Shown here: one piece after another, positions 1 through 7,007 of the stretch | How the letters are laid out: every line of letters starts with the position of its first letter | How positions within the stretch are numbered: position 1 is the stretch's first letter | Origin: Gilichinskyi gelida | GTDB lineage: Bacteria > Acidobacteriota > Thermoanaerobaculia > Gp7-AA8 | Reading direction: 5' to 3' | Length of the DNA: 64,000 bases | Assembly (NCBI GenBank): GCA_038040385.1 | Contig: JBBPII010000001.1 | Span: 310,001 to 374,000, forward strand | Notes under the pieces: model-generated | What the model was told of the DNA's origin: nothing | What the model saw: the letters and a program-made list of their open reading frames with translations, nothing else | Database searches by the model: none | Position numbers and translations under genes: made by a program

Positions 1-1
1 C

Positions 2-382
2 GCGCAGGCCTACGTCCTCTCCCACGAGATCGGCCACCACGTGCAGAAGGTCCTCGGCATCGAGCCGCAGGTGCACCAGGCGATGGAAAACGACGCGCAG
101 CACGCGCGCGAGCTGTCGGTGCGCCTCGAGCTGCAGGCCGACTGCTACGCCGGCGTCTGGGGCCACGCCACCCAGCAGCGCAACATCCTCGAGAGCGGCG
201 ACGTCGATGAAGGGCTGACTGCCGCCGCGTCGGTCGGCGACGACCGCCTGCAGCGGATGGCAGGCCGCCGCGTGAACCCCGACTCGTTCACGCACGGCTC
301 CTCGCGGCAACGCGCCGAATGGTTCCGCCGCGGATTCAGTTCCGGACGCCTCAGCGACTGCGATACATTCGCCGGTCGGTGA
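2..382 (+). CDS. Neutral zinc metallopeptidase, YpfJ/KPN_02809 family, 3' part
   Basis: The gene enters from the left edge, so only the C-terminal 126 residues or so are visible. The first codons read AQAYVLSHEIGHHVQ, a zinc-binding HEIGH motif. About 30 residues later comes ADCYAGVWGH, which supplies the third ligand region in this family. The tail contains AASVGDDRLQ, PDSFTHGSS, QRAEWFRRGF and CDTF, the standard C-terminal signature of the putative neutral zinc metallopeptidases named after E. coli YpfJ. Members usually have an N-terminal membrane anchor, which is outside the window. The physiological substrate is unknown. Family assignment is firm; function is inferred only from the metal motif. 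Confidence 0.9.
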   Translation, partial: AQAYVLSHEIGHHVQKVLGIEPQVHQAMENDAQHARELSVRLELQADCYAGVWGHATQQRNILESGDVDEGLTAAASVGDDRLQRMAGRRVNPDSFTHGSSRQRAEWFRRGFSSGRLSDCDTFAGR

Positions 383-410
383 GTGACTCCGTCATCCTGA
401 ACATACCCCT

Positions 411-486
411 CGTCATCCTGAGCGCAGCGAAGGATCTCGTCCGCGCAGCACGAGATCCTTCGCCGTCTACGCGGCTCAGGATGACG
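411..486. repeat. Palindromic intergenic repeat of the cctgagcgcagcgaagga type
   Basis: The left arm (411-441) reads cgtcatcctgagcgcagcga then aggatctcgt. The right arm (451-486) is its near-perfect reverse complement, cgagatccttcgccgtctac then gcggctcaggatgacg. This imperfect hairpin belongs to a repeat type that is very common between genes in Acidobacteriota and some other phyla. Its right arm contains the start codon chosen for the following phosphoesterase, so the repeat lies across that gene's translation start region. Confidence 0.85.
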
Positions 487-1362
487 GTCATCCCTCTCGT
501 TCTCCTCGTCGTCACCTGCGCGCCCCCGCGCGTGCACGTCGTTCCCGCCGATCGGCTCGCGGCCGTCGCCGCGCGCATCGGCCAGGTGGGGGAGGGTGAC
601 GCCATCATCGTCGCCGCGGGCGACATCGCCGACTGCGGCGAGCAGATCGAAGCGGCGCGATCGACCGCCGCGCTGGTGCGGCTCTTCCCTTCGGCGACGG
701 TGATCGTGGCCGGCGACACGGCGTACCCCGACGGTGCGCCGGCTGACTTCGCGCGCTGCTACGACCCGACGTGGGGCGCGTTCAAGTCGCGCACCCGGCC
801 GGCGCCGGGGAATCACGAGCACCACACGCCCGGGGCCGCCGGCTACCACGAATACTTCGGTGTCCCACCGTTCTACAGCTTCGACCTCGGCGGCTGGCAC
901 GTGGTGTCGCTCGACAGCATGCGCGACATGGGCGAGCAGTCGGAGCAGGTGGCGTGGCTGCGCCGCGATCTCCAGTCGAGCGACAAGCCGTGCATCCTGG
1001 CGTTCTGGCATCACCCCCGATTCAGCTCCGGCGTTCACGGCCGCCAGCGGCACGATCCGGGGCGGCAGACCGGAGTGCTGTGGCGCGTGCTCGCCGAGCA
1101 TCGCGCCGCGATCATCGTCAACGGACACGATCACCACTACGAGCGGTTCGCGCCCATCGACGGCATCCGGGAGATCGTCGCCGGCACCGGCGGCGCGCGC
1201 CTGCGGCCGGTACTCTTTCCGCGCCGCGGCAGCGAGGTCGGCGACGCGCGCCACTACGGCGTGCTGGTGCTGACTCTCCACCCGGCGTCGTACGAGTGGC
1301 ACTTCCTCGGCATCGACGGCGTGGTGTACGACGCGAGCGGCGCGCCGGAGCCGTGCCGATAG
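481..1362 (+). CDS. Secreted or lipoprotein calcineurin-like metallophosphoesterase
   Basis: The protein is 293 residues from ATG 481. It has all five metallophosphoesterase blocks in order: AAGDIADCG, VAGDTAYPDG, PGNHEH, FWHHPRFSSG and NGHDHHYERF, which coordinate a di-metal centre for phosphoester hydrolysis. The arrangement resembles purple-acid-phosphatase-like enzymes. The N-terminus MTVIPLVLLVVTCAPP is a short hydrophobic signal with a cysteine, possibly a lipobox although Thr at -1 is unusual. A longer reading frame extends upstream to about 319 but is made of palindromic repeat sequence, so ATG 481 is preferred. The natural substrate cannot be read from the sequence. Confidence 0.85.
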   Translation: MTVIPLVLLVVTCAPPRVHVVPADRLAAVAARIGQVGEGDAIIVAAGDIADCGEQIEAARSTAALVRLFPSATVIVAGDTAYPDGAPADFARCYDPTWGAFKSRTRPAPGNHEHHTPGAAGYHEYFGVPPFYSFDLGGWHVVSLDSMRDMGEQSEQVAWLRRDLQSSDKPCILAFWHHPRFSSGVHGRQRHDPGRQTGVLWRVLAEHRAAIIVNGHDHHYERFAPIDGIREIVAGTGGARLRPVLFPRRGSEVGDARHYGVLVLTLHPASYEWHFLGIDGVVYDASGAPEPCR

Positions 1363-1383
1363 TCGGTTAAAATCGTTCCATCC

Positions 1384-2322
1384 ATGACAGACACCGCGAC
1401 CGTGACGCGCTACCGCTTCGTTCAATACGGCGGCGGCGTCGAAGTCCTCGACCGCCTCGCCATCCGCGATCGCATCCGGAGCGGCGACATCGAAGCGCAC
1501 TCCGAACTGTCGGTCGTCGGCACCGAGGAGTGGCAGGCCGCCGCGTCGATCCCGGAGCTGACGCGCTACTTCGAGCTCGCCGCGTCGAGCTCGCGCCGGC
1601 CGAGCGGACAGCATGTCGTCATGCCCAGCAAGCCGCGCGAAGTGCAATCGATGGGAGAGCGCCTGCTCCGCGGCCTGCTGTATCCCATCGACGGCGGGCA
1701 AGTCTTCACGCTGTTCGGCCTCGCCGTCGGCAGCATCTTCCCGTTCCTCGGCTGGCTGTCGGCCGCGGCGGCCGCGGCCATCATGCTGGACATCATCCGC
1801 AAGTCGGCCGAAGGCTCGACGAAGATGCCGGCCATGGTCGATACGTCGAACATCGGCGAGCTGATTCGGGTGTACGTTCGCGTGGGCCTGGTGACGTTCA
1901 TCGCGCTCGCGCCGATCATCGCCGCCGGCTTCTGGTCGATGGTCGTGATCGCCACCAAGAGCGGCGGACTGCCGACGGTTCTGGCGATCATGGCGCTGGC
2001 TTCGATCCTCGCGGCGATTTACTACCCGGCATGCCTGGCGACCGTCGCCGTGTGGGACAGCGTGCTGGATGCCCTCAATCCGGTTTACGTCTTTCGGGTC
2101 ATCAGCAAGATCGGCGGCGACTACTTCATCGTGATCGCCGCCTGGTTCGTCGCCACCGCCGGCACGTACGTCCTTCGATTTACGTCGTTCGCAGCGTTCT
2201 CGTGGATCCCTTTCGCCGGCTCCATCCTCAATTCGATGATCTCGCTCTGGGTTCTCTTCTACGCCTCGCACCTGCTCGGCTACGCCGTCTACCGCCACGC
2301 GCGGGAGCTGGGGTGGGAATGA
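1384..2322 (+). CDS. Membrane protein with GYF-like N-terminal domain and DUF4013-like core
   Basis: The protein has 312 residues. The first 60 (TRYRFVQYGGG ... ELTRYF) look like the GYF_2/DUF4339 type of small domain, with the GTEEWQAAASIPEL segment typical of its C-terminal half. From about residue 95 there are several hydrophobic segments: FLGWLSAAAAAAIML, VGLVTFIALAPIIAAGF, TVLAIMALASILAAIYYPA, YFIVIAAWFVATAGTYVL and a last one near the C-terminus. These match the DUF4013-like integral membrane family. No catalytic residues are evident. It overlaps the next gene by 4 bp (ATGA), suggesting translational coupling. The role is unknown. Confidence 0.75.
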   Translation: MTDTATVTRYRFVQYGGGVEVLDRLAIRDRIRSGDIEAHSELSVVGTEEWQAAASIPELTRYFELAASSSRRPSGQHVVMPSKPREVQSMGERLLRGLLYPIDGGQVFTLFGLAVGSIFPFLGWLSAAAAAAIMLDIIRKSAEGSTKMPAMVDTSNIGELIRVYVRVGLVTFIALAPIIAAGFWSMVVIATKSGGLPTVLAIMALASILAAIYYPACLATVAVWDSVLDALNPVYVFRVISKIGGDYFIVIAAWFVATAGTYVLRFTSFAAFSWIPFAGSILNSMISLWVLFYASHLLGYAVYRHARELGWE

Positions 2323-2654
2323 CGTTTCTCGAAGCCCTCGTGACTTTCCTTCCCACCGACGCCGGCGGCCGCGAGCTGCCGGTCGCGCCGCGCGAGGGGA
2401 GCTACCGGCCGCACGCGCGGATCGCGGCGGACGAGCCGCTACTGCGCATCCGTTTCATCGAAGGGCCGCCGCTGATCGCGCCGGGGCAGAATGCGCGGGT
2501 GGTGGTGGAGCTGGAAAGCGACGTCCAGCTCGCGGCCGGCTGCGAGCTGGACGTCGTGGAGCACGGGCGCGTCGTCGGCCTGATGACCGTAACGCGCGTC
2601 TGGCTCAGCGCTCCGCAACCTCCTGCCACCATTGTGAGGAAGTCGGCGCGGTAG
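2319..2654 (+). CDS. Small protein resembling the EF-Tu C-terminal beta-barrel domain
   Basis: This 111-residue protein starts with MTFLEALVTFLPTDAGGR and contains RPHARIAADEPLLRIRF, LIAPGQNARVVVELES and HGRVVGLMTVTRVW. This is the layout of stand-alone proteins related to the third domain of elongation factor Tu. It has no GTPase domain, and the function of such stand-alone forms is unknown. It starts inside the stop codon of the preceding membrane-protein gene. The last 15 or so codons run into sequence that is antisense to a decayed copy of the VWA gene 3' end. A second, broken copy of this gene lies at 4908-5081, on the other side of an inserted cassette pair. Confidence 0.7.
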   Translation: MTFLEALVTFLPTDAGGRELPVAPREGSYRPHARIAADEPLLRIRFIEGPPLIAPGQNARVVVELESDVQLAAGCELDVVEHGRVVGLMTVTRVWLSAPQPPATIVRKSAR

Positions 2655-2713
2655 CGTTCTTCGTCCGATCCGAGCGACGTACGACGCGTCGCCCTTGAAT
2701 TTCGAGCCGCGCA
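2600..2713 (-). pseudogene. Decayed duplicate of the 3' end of the VWA gene
   Basis: This segment matches 5081-5243, the intact 3' end of the VWA-domain gene, with scattered substitutions and two internal deletions of roughly 25 bp each. The deletions end at short direct repeats. Shared blocks include gtctggctcagcgctccgca, gtgaggaagtcggcgcggta and gacgcgtcgcccttgaa. It has no intact frame. Similarity stops at about 2713, where unrelated sequence leading to the cassettes begins. Confidence 0.8.
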
Positions 2714-2927
2714 CGCCCGATGAGTGCCGGTAATTTCTCCCAGAGCACACGCGCATGAATAGCCGACGGAAGTCCCGGAACCTAACGCGGAGGCGGCGCC
2801 TCCCGCCTCCACCGCTAAACTGAATCACGTCTGCACTCTAGAGGGCTGCCAAATGCGCGCAGCCCAAAACGTTCGCAACGCGCAACGACGCTCGACCACC
2901 GTGTTGGGCTGACCAGCCGACATAAGA
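2714..2927. other. Gene-free stretch before the cassettes, with short hairpins
   Basis: No gene was recognised. A hairpin with arms gggctgc and gcagccc spans about 2844-2866. Two direct GTTGGG boxes start at 2903 (GTTGGGCTG) and 2928 (GTTGGGTGG); the second is the left boundary of cassette 1. The sequence between cagcccaa (about 2859) and ttgggctg (2904) could be a worn recombination site, but its interior does not fold convincingly. Confidence 0.5.
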
Positions 2928-2928
2928 G

Positions 2929-3936
2929 TTGGGTGGACGCGAGTACGCGATGCGATAATCGCGGTACAACCATGGCATCGAGACCGCAGTCGCGCTGGGC
3001 AGAGACCGACACAAACGCGCTCTTCATTCAAGGTCGCAACGCGGTCGTGTCGTCACTGGATGCCGAGCTTCGCGGAGGCGATTCACCCATCTATGATCGG
3101 GAGTTGGAAGAGCAGTTCGCCATCGCGCGCGGCTTGGTCAGGTTCCGCGACGCGGGCATTCGTGATGTCCTCCTCAGCGTGCCGTCACGCGAGACGCTTG
3201 CCCGAGCCATCGAAGACTTGGTGACTGCGTCCGCCTTGGTACCGCTAGCCTATGGCGCTTGGAAAACCATGCTCCAGATCGTCGTCGACGCTGTACAGAA
3301 AGCGCTGCATCTGCATTCCGCGCTAGGCCTCAAGTTGGAAAGTTCCGGCGATCGCTACGAGGTTCTGCCGACTGGCGTTGAAGAGTTAGACGAAGGCGTC
3401 GTACAACCACTCTTCGTTTGGTTAACAGGTCATCCGGCGATTCAGGCGGAGGCCCATGAGAGCCTTCACCTGCTCTCTCATGGCGATTATTCTGGTGCGC
3501 TTGATAGCGCACGTAAAGCCTTAGAAATGCTCATGCGAGCGACATTGGGCAACACCAAGTCACTCGAGAATCAGATCGGCGACGGTTCGGTACCTAAGCC
3601 GTTCCTTGCCTGGCTCCGTCAGCGTGGCGCCAAAACCGAAACGGTAAACCTAGCAAACCGAGTCATCGACTCCTTCTGCACTCTGCAGAATGCTTGGGTC
3701 AAGCATCAGCCTCCCACCGGCGCCGACTTTGACCGCGCGGAGGCCGAGTTTGCGATCTATCTAGCGTTCACGGTAATGCACTTCGTTAGCCGCTCGAGTG
3801 AATAGCGCCACCCAACTCTTCACTGCAGCCGACGCGAGGCCGTTCGCTGGCCCGCCGCTTCCGCGGCTGGAGCCGCGCGGCGCTGCGCGTCGCGCTGCTG
3901 GCGCGTGGAGGCCGCGCGCGGCTGAGTGAAAGAACG
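2929..3936 (+). mobile_element. Integron-type gene cassette 1 (one ORF plus attC)
   Basis: The unit begins after the G of GTTGGGTGG (2928-2936) and ends at the G of GTTAGCC (3936). The ORF starts 43 bp inside and its stop codon abuts the attC. The R'' box of the attC, CCACCCAAC (3808-3816), is the exact reverse complement of the first bases of the same cassette, GTTGGGTGG. That is expected if the unit once circularised by attC recombination. No integrase gene is present in the window. Confidence 0.75.
2972..3805 (+). CDS. Cassette-borne protein with helical HEPN-like C-terminal half
   Basis: The 277-residue protein starts at ATG 2972. An in-frame GTG at 2933 would begin inside the recombination box and is rejected. 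The first part (YDRELEEQFAIARGLVRF, RETLARAIEDLVTASALVPL) is mainly helical. From about residue 170 the pattern HGDYSGALDSARKALEMLMR followed by LANRVIDSFCTLQNAWVKH and a terminal hydrophobic helix resembles HEPN/AbiJ-type C-terminal domains. The usual catalytic Rx4-6H motif is not intact: the histidine in WVKHQ is present but the expected arginine is not obvious. Base composition is visibly less GC-rich than the neighbours. A defence role is suggested by the next cassette but unproven, and the family call is tentative. Confidence 0.5.
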   Translation: MASRPQSRWAETDTNALFIQGRNAVVSSLDAELRGGDSPIYDRELEEQFAIARGLVRFRDAGIRDVLLSVPSRETLARAIEDLVTASALVPLAYGAWKTMLQIVVDAVQKALHLHSALGLKLESSGDRYEVLPTGVEELDEGVVQPLFVWLTGHPAIQAEAHESLHLLSHGDYSGALDSARKALEMLMRATLGNTKSLENQIGDGSVPKPFLAWLRQRGAKTETVNLANRVIDSFCTLQNAWVKHQPPTGADFDRAEAEFAIYLAFTVMHFVSRSSE

Positions 3937-3943
3937 TTAGCCC
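3806..3943 (+). other. attC recombination site of cassette 1
   Basis: The site forms a long imperfect inverted repeat. The left half is CCACCCAAC-TCTTCACTG-CAGCCGAC (R'', spacer, L''). The right half is GCGGCTG-AGTGAAAGAAC-GTTAGCC (L', spacer, R'). Folding the halves pairs CAACTCTTCACTGCAGCCG with CGGCTGAGTGAAAGAACGTT, leaving a few unpaired bases, as integrases require. The loop region (about 3840-3910) is long and itself GC-palindromic. The crossover point would be between G3936 and T3937. Confidence 0.8.
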
Positions 3944-4907
3944 GCCGCAATTGCCATCGCGGGAACGCTGCGGTGATATCATTTCGGCACGCTTTCCGTA
4001 CTCTTGGAAGATGACACCGTGGCTGAAGACAACATCATCAAAACAACAGCCGAGGCAGTGCGAGGTGTCGTGGAGGCCGTTCCGGTCTACCAAGACGCAC
4101 TGCAACCAGCTGCCAAGCAGGTCGGCCGTAGTCTCGAAGTTGTCGCTCGCGCTATCAACGTGGCGCTGGCACCACTTACCGCCTTGGTTTGGGGGTATGA
4201 CCGCATCTCGGAGTATCTCAATACCCGCCTCGCCGAGCTTTTGAGTCACGTACCTGAAGAACGAATCATTACTCCGCCACCATCGGTCGCCGGCCCGCTG
4301 CTCGAAGGCATGCGTTTCGTAGCGGCCGATGCAGAACTGCGTGAAATGTTTGCACGTCTTCTTGCCACAGCCATGGACTCCGACTCACAACCACGTGCGC
4401 TTCCCGCATTTGTAGAAATCCTGAAACAGATCTCGGCTGACGAGGCTAGGATCTTACGTTATTTCGAACGGGTAGGATTCTTTCCTGCGCCAATCATCAC
4501 GGTCCGGCTTGTTGTGCAGCCGGTCAAAACACCAGCCGAACCCGCGATGCTGATATTCGCTCCTCATCGAACCTCGCTAACCGATAAGGCTGAAATTGCC
4601 CATCGGCAGCTCGCAACGGTATACATCAATAACCTCTGCCGCCTCGGTGTTTTAGCTACAGATTACACGGCTCGCCTTGCTTCAAGTGCTTATGCGGACA
4701 TTGAAAATGAGCCGGAAATCGCTAGATATAAGCACACCGAGGTAAGTCCGGAGGTTCGCTACGAAATACTTTACGGGCAGATTGCGCTCACTACACTTGG
4801 TGAAATGCTTGTCACCGCCTGTGTTTCGTCGCTGGAGTGAGCGCGGGCTAACACAAAACAGACCGGGAACATAGGTAACAGTTCCGCGCTTCCGCGGCTG
4901 GTCCAGC
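3937..4907 (+). mobile_element. Integron-type gene cassette 2, 3' end lost
   Basis: This unit starts at TTAGCCCGC directly after the crossover G of cassette 1. After its ORF it has GCGGGCTAAC (4843-4852), the perfect 10-bp reverse complement of GTTAGCCCGC (3936-3945) at its own left end, so this is its R'' box. The rest of the attC (L', R') is missing. At about 4907 the sequence switches into a duplicated chromosomal segment. The cassette is therefore probably fixed in place at its right end. Confidence 0.7.
4019..4840 (+). CDS. Abi-alpha (DUF4393) family abortive-infection-type protein
   Basis: The protein has 273 residues from GTG 4019, which is preceded by ggaag at 8 bp. A TTG at 4004 would add five residues but lacks a ribosome site. 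The sequence fits the Abi-alpha family: VALAPLTALVWGYDRISEYL, RLAELLSHVPEERIITPPP, AGPLLEGMRFVAADAELREM, FARLLATAMDSD, then LPAFVEILKQISADEARIL. Family members occur in phage-defence neighbourhoods, and the prototype was described as an abortive infection protein. The molecular activity is not established. It is the second cassette of the array, and its less GC-rich composition supports transfer. Family confidence is high. Confidence 0.85.
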   Translation: MAEDNIIKTTAEAVRGVVEAVPVYQDALQPAAKQVGRSLEVVARAINVALAPLTALVWGYDRISEYLNTRLAELLSHVPEERIITPPPSVAGPLLEGMRFVAADAELREMFARLLATAMDSDSQPRALPAFVEILKQISADEARILRYFERVGFFPAPIITVRLVVQPVKTPAEPAMLIFAPHRTSLTDKAEIAHRQLATVYINNLCRLGVLATDYTARLASSAYADIENEPEIARYKHTEVSPEVRYEILYGQIALTTLGEMLVTACVSSLE

Positions 4908-5081
4908 GCGAGCTGCCGGTCGCGCCGCGTGAGGGGAGCTACCGGCCGCAACGCGCGGGTTGCGCCGACGAGCCGCTGATCGCGCCGGGACAGGAGGCGC
5001 GGGTGGTGGTGGAGCTGGAAAGCGACGTCCAGCTCGCTGGAGGGTGCGAGCTGGACGTCCTGGAGCACGGGCGCGCGTCTG
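4908..5081 (+). pseudogene. Decayed second copy of the EF-Tu-C-like gene
   Basis: The sequence matches 2371-2600 (for example gcgagctgccggtcgcgccg, gcgggtggtggtggagctgg, gaaagcgacgtccagctcg) but lacks about 30 bp after gacgagccgct and about 25 bp after gcacgggcgcg. Both deletions lie between short direct repeats. It has no start and cannot encode the domain. It adjoins the intact 3' end of the VWA gene, the mirror image of the situation in the left copy. Confidence 0.85.
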
Positions 5082-5083
5082 GC

Positions 5084-6820
5084 TCAGCGCTCCGCAACCT
5101 CCTGCGACTTCGGGAGGCGGGAAGCCGCGGCCACCATGGTGAGGAAGTCGGCGCGGTAGCCCTCGTCGTCCGATCCGAGCGACTTCTGCGCGAGCTGGCG
5201 CACTTCGTCGTACGACGCGTCGCCCTTGAACTTCGAGTCGCGCAGCAGCATCCCCAGCTCGGCCACCGCCGCGGCGAAGCGGAGGTTGTCCGAGGCCGTG
5301 GCGATCTCGCCGTGCGCGTCGAGCAGCGGCCGGGTGATCAACTTGCTCGTCTCGCTGTCGGGGTCCTTGTAGCGCAGCTTGAGCGTCAGCATCTCGGGTG
5401 ACGACTTCGCCGTCTGCGCCTGGTACTTCAGCGGGTCGACGCTCGCATCGCCGGGGATCTCGCCGCCCGGAGGGACGATCTCGTACAGAGCAGTGACGGA
5501 GTGTCCGGCGCCGATGTCGCCGGCGTCCTTCGTGTCGTTGTTGAAGTCTTCCTTCCGCAGCAGGCGGTTCTCGTATCCGATGAGGCGGTAGGCGGCGACG
5601 TGCGCCGGGTTGAACTCGATCTGGATCTTCACGTCCTTGGCGATGGTGAACAGCGTCGCCCCCATCTCCTCGACCAGCACCTTGCGCGCCTCGGACAGCG
5701 AATCGACGTACGCGTAGTTGCCGTTGCCCTTGTCGGCGAGCAGCTCCATCTTGGAGTCCTTGATGTTGCCGGTGCCGAAGCCGAGGACGGTCAGGAAGAT
5801 GCGGTCGCGGCGCTTGGACTCGATGAGCTGTTCGAGCTCGCCGTCGCTGCTGACGCCGACGTTGAAGTCGCCGTCGGTGGCCAGGATGACGCGGTTGTTG
5901 CCCTTCTCCAGGAAGTTCTCCTTCGCCACTTTGTAGGCGAGCTGGATTCCTTCGCCGCCGGCGGTCGAGCCGCCCGCCTCGAGCTGCTGGATGGCCGCGC
6001 TGATGGCGCCCTTGTTCGATCCCGGCGTCGACGGCAGCACCAGGCCGGCGTTTCCGGCGTAGACGACGATCGCCACGCGGTCCTGCGGGCGCAGCTCGTC
6101 AACCAGCAAGTCGAGGGAGCGCTTGACCAGCGGGAGCTTGTCGGGCGACTGCATCGAGCCGGAGACGTCGATGAGGAACACCAGATTGTTCGGCGGCAGA
6201 TCGGCGGTCTTGATGCGCCGCCCCTGCAGGCCGACCAGAAGCAGGCGGTTCTTCTCGTTCCACGGCGCGCGGGCCATCTCCGTGGTGATGGAGAACGGCT
6301 GCGACGCCGGCGGCTCGGGGTAGTCATAAGTAAAGTAGTTGACCATCTCCTCGATGCGCACCGCGTCGCGTGGCGGACGCTGCCCGTCGCGCAGGAAGCG
6401 GCGGATGTTGCTGTACGACGCGCGGTCGACGTCGATGGAGAAGGTGGAGAGCGGATTGTCCGCGACTTTGAGGAACGCGTTCTCCTCGAATCGCCCGTAC
6501 TCCTCGGTGTTGAACTGCCGGTCGGCCATCTGGAGGCCGTTGAGTCGGTAGGCCACCCCAACCGTACCTCCCGCCACGCCGCCCGCGACCTTCCCCTGCA
6601 TCACCAACGTCGACGGCGGCGGCGGAGGGGGCGGCGCATTGAGAGCATCGACTTCCGGCTTTGCCGTGGGCGGCGGCGGCAACTCGGCAACCTTGTGGCG
6701 CGCGTCGCTCTCGCTCTTGCACGACACCAGGGCCAGGGAGATGAACAGCACCGCGGACAGGATGAGCACGACGCTCAGCAGCGTCGAGCGGATGGGGATC
6801 ATTTTCGGTTTCCTTCGCAT
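5084..6820 (-). CDS. VWA-domain lipoprotein, YfbK-like (VWA plus DUF3520)
   Basis: The protein has 578 residues. ATG 6820 is preceded by ggaggaagtc, a strong ribosome site. The N-terminus has a hydrophobic signal ending LALVSC, a lipobox, followed by a proline-rich linker with PPPPPPP. Residues 105-170 hold the YfbK N-terminal region (NTEEYGRFEENAFLKV, NPLSTFSIDVDRASYSNIRR, MVNYFTYDYPEP). The VWA domain follows, with a complete MIDAS: LVFLIDVSGSM, GSTAGGEG, LATDGDFNVG. The C-terminal DUF3520 contains YENRLL, DIGAGHSVTALYEI and ELGMLLRDSKFKGDASY. It probably binds a partner at the cell envelope. Its 3' end has a decayed duplicate at 2600-2713. Confidence 0.88.
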   Translation of the reverse strand: MRRKPKMIPIRSTLLSVVLILSAVLFISLALVSCKSESDARHKVAELPPPPTAKPEVDALNAPPPPPPPSTLVMQGKVAGGVAGGTVGVAYRLNGLQMADRQFNTEEYGRFEENAFLKVADNPLSTFSIDVDRASYSNIRRFLRDGQRPPRDAVRIEEMVNYFTYDYPEPPASQPFSITTEMARAPWNEKNRLLLVGLQGRRIKTADLPPNNLVFLIDVSGSMQSPDKLPLVKRSLDLLVDELRPQDRVAIVVYAGNAGLVLPSTPGSNKGAISAAIQQLEAGGSTAGGEGIQLAYKVAKENFLEKGNNRVILATDGDFNVGVSSDGELEQLIESKRRDRIFLTVLGFGTGNIKDSKMELLADKGNGNYAYVDSLSEARKVLVEEMGATLFTIAKDVKIQIEFNPAHVAAYRLIGYENRLLRKEDFNNDTKDAGDIGAGHSVTALYEIVPPGGEIPGDASVDPLKYQAQTAKSSPEMLTLKLRYKDPDSETSKLITRPLLDAHGEIATASDNLRFAAAVAELGMLLRDSKFKGDASYDEVRQLAQKSLGSDDEGYRADFLTMVAAASRLPKSQEVAER

Positions 6821-6873
6821 GACTTCCTCCATATCGCCGGGTTGGACGCGGAGGTGGGGGGAAAGGAAACCGG

Positions 6874-6981
6874 CCCTCATCCGCCGCTTCGCGGCTCCTT
6901 CTCCCGCTCACGCGGGAGAAGGGCAACGAATCTCCCCTCTCCCGCTTGCGGGAGAGGGTGGCGCGAAGCGCCGGGTGAGGG
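6874..6981. repeat. Compound palindromic repeat (ctctcccgcttgcgggagag type)
   Basis: The element runs from ccctcatccgccgcttcgcg to cgccgggtgaggg. It contains two nested stems, ccttctcccgc/gcgggagaagg and ctctcccgc/gcgggagag, and has inverted ccctca/tgaggg ends. A sister copy lies at 22721-22834. It sits between the divergent VWA and deacetylase genes. Confidence 0.85.
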
Positions 6982-7007
6982 TCTTCGTGCGACAATCGTT
7001 CGTGCGT

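Noticed and set aside
411..486. CRISPR repeat
   Set aside because: A single inverted element, not regularly spaced direct repeats with spacers; no cas genes anywhere in the window.
145..2298. Long open frame on the minus strand
   Set aside because: It is the antisense shadow of the metallophosphoesterase and membrane-protein genes; low-complexity Arg/Asp/His composition is typical of GC-rich shadow frames.
2933..2971. GTG start giving a longer cassette 1 protein
   Set aside because: It would begin inside the GTTGGGTGG recombination box; ATG 2972 is the better start.
4853..4907. Complete second attC
   Set aside because: Only R'' is present; no L' or R' follows before the duplicated chromosomal segment begins.
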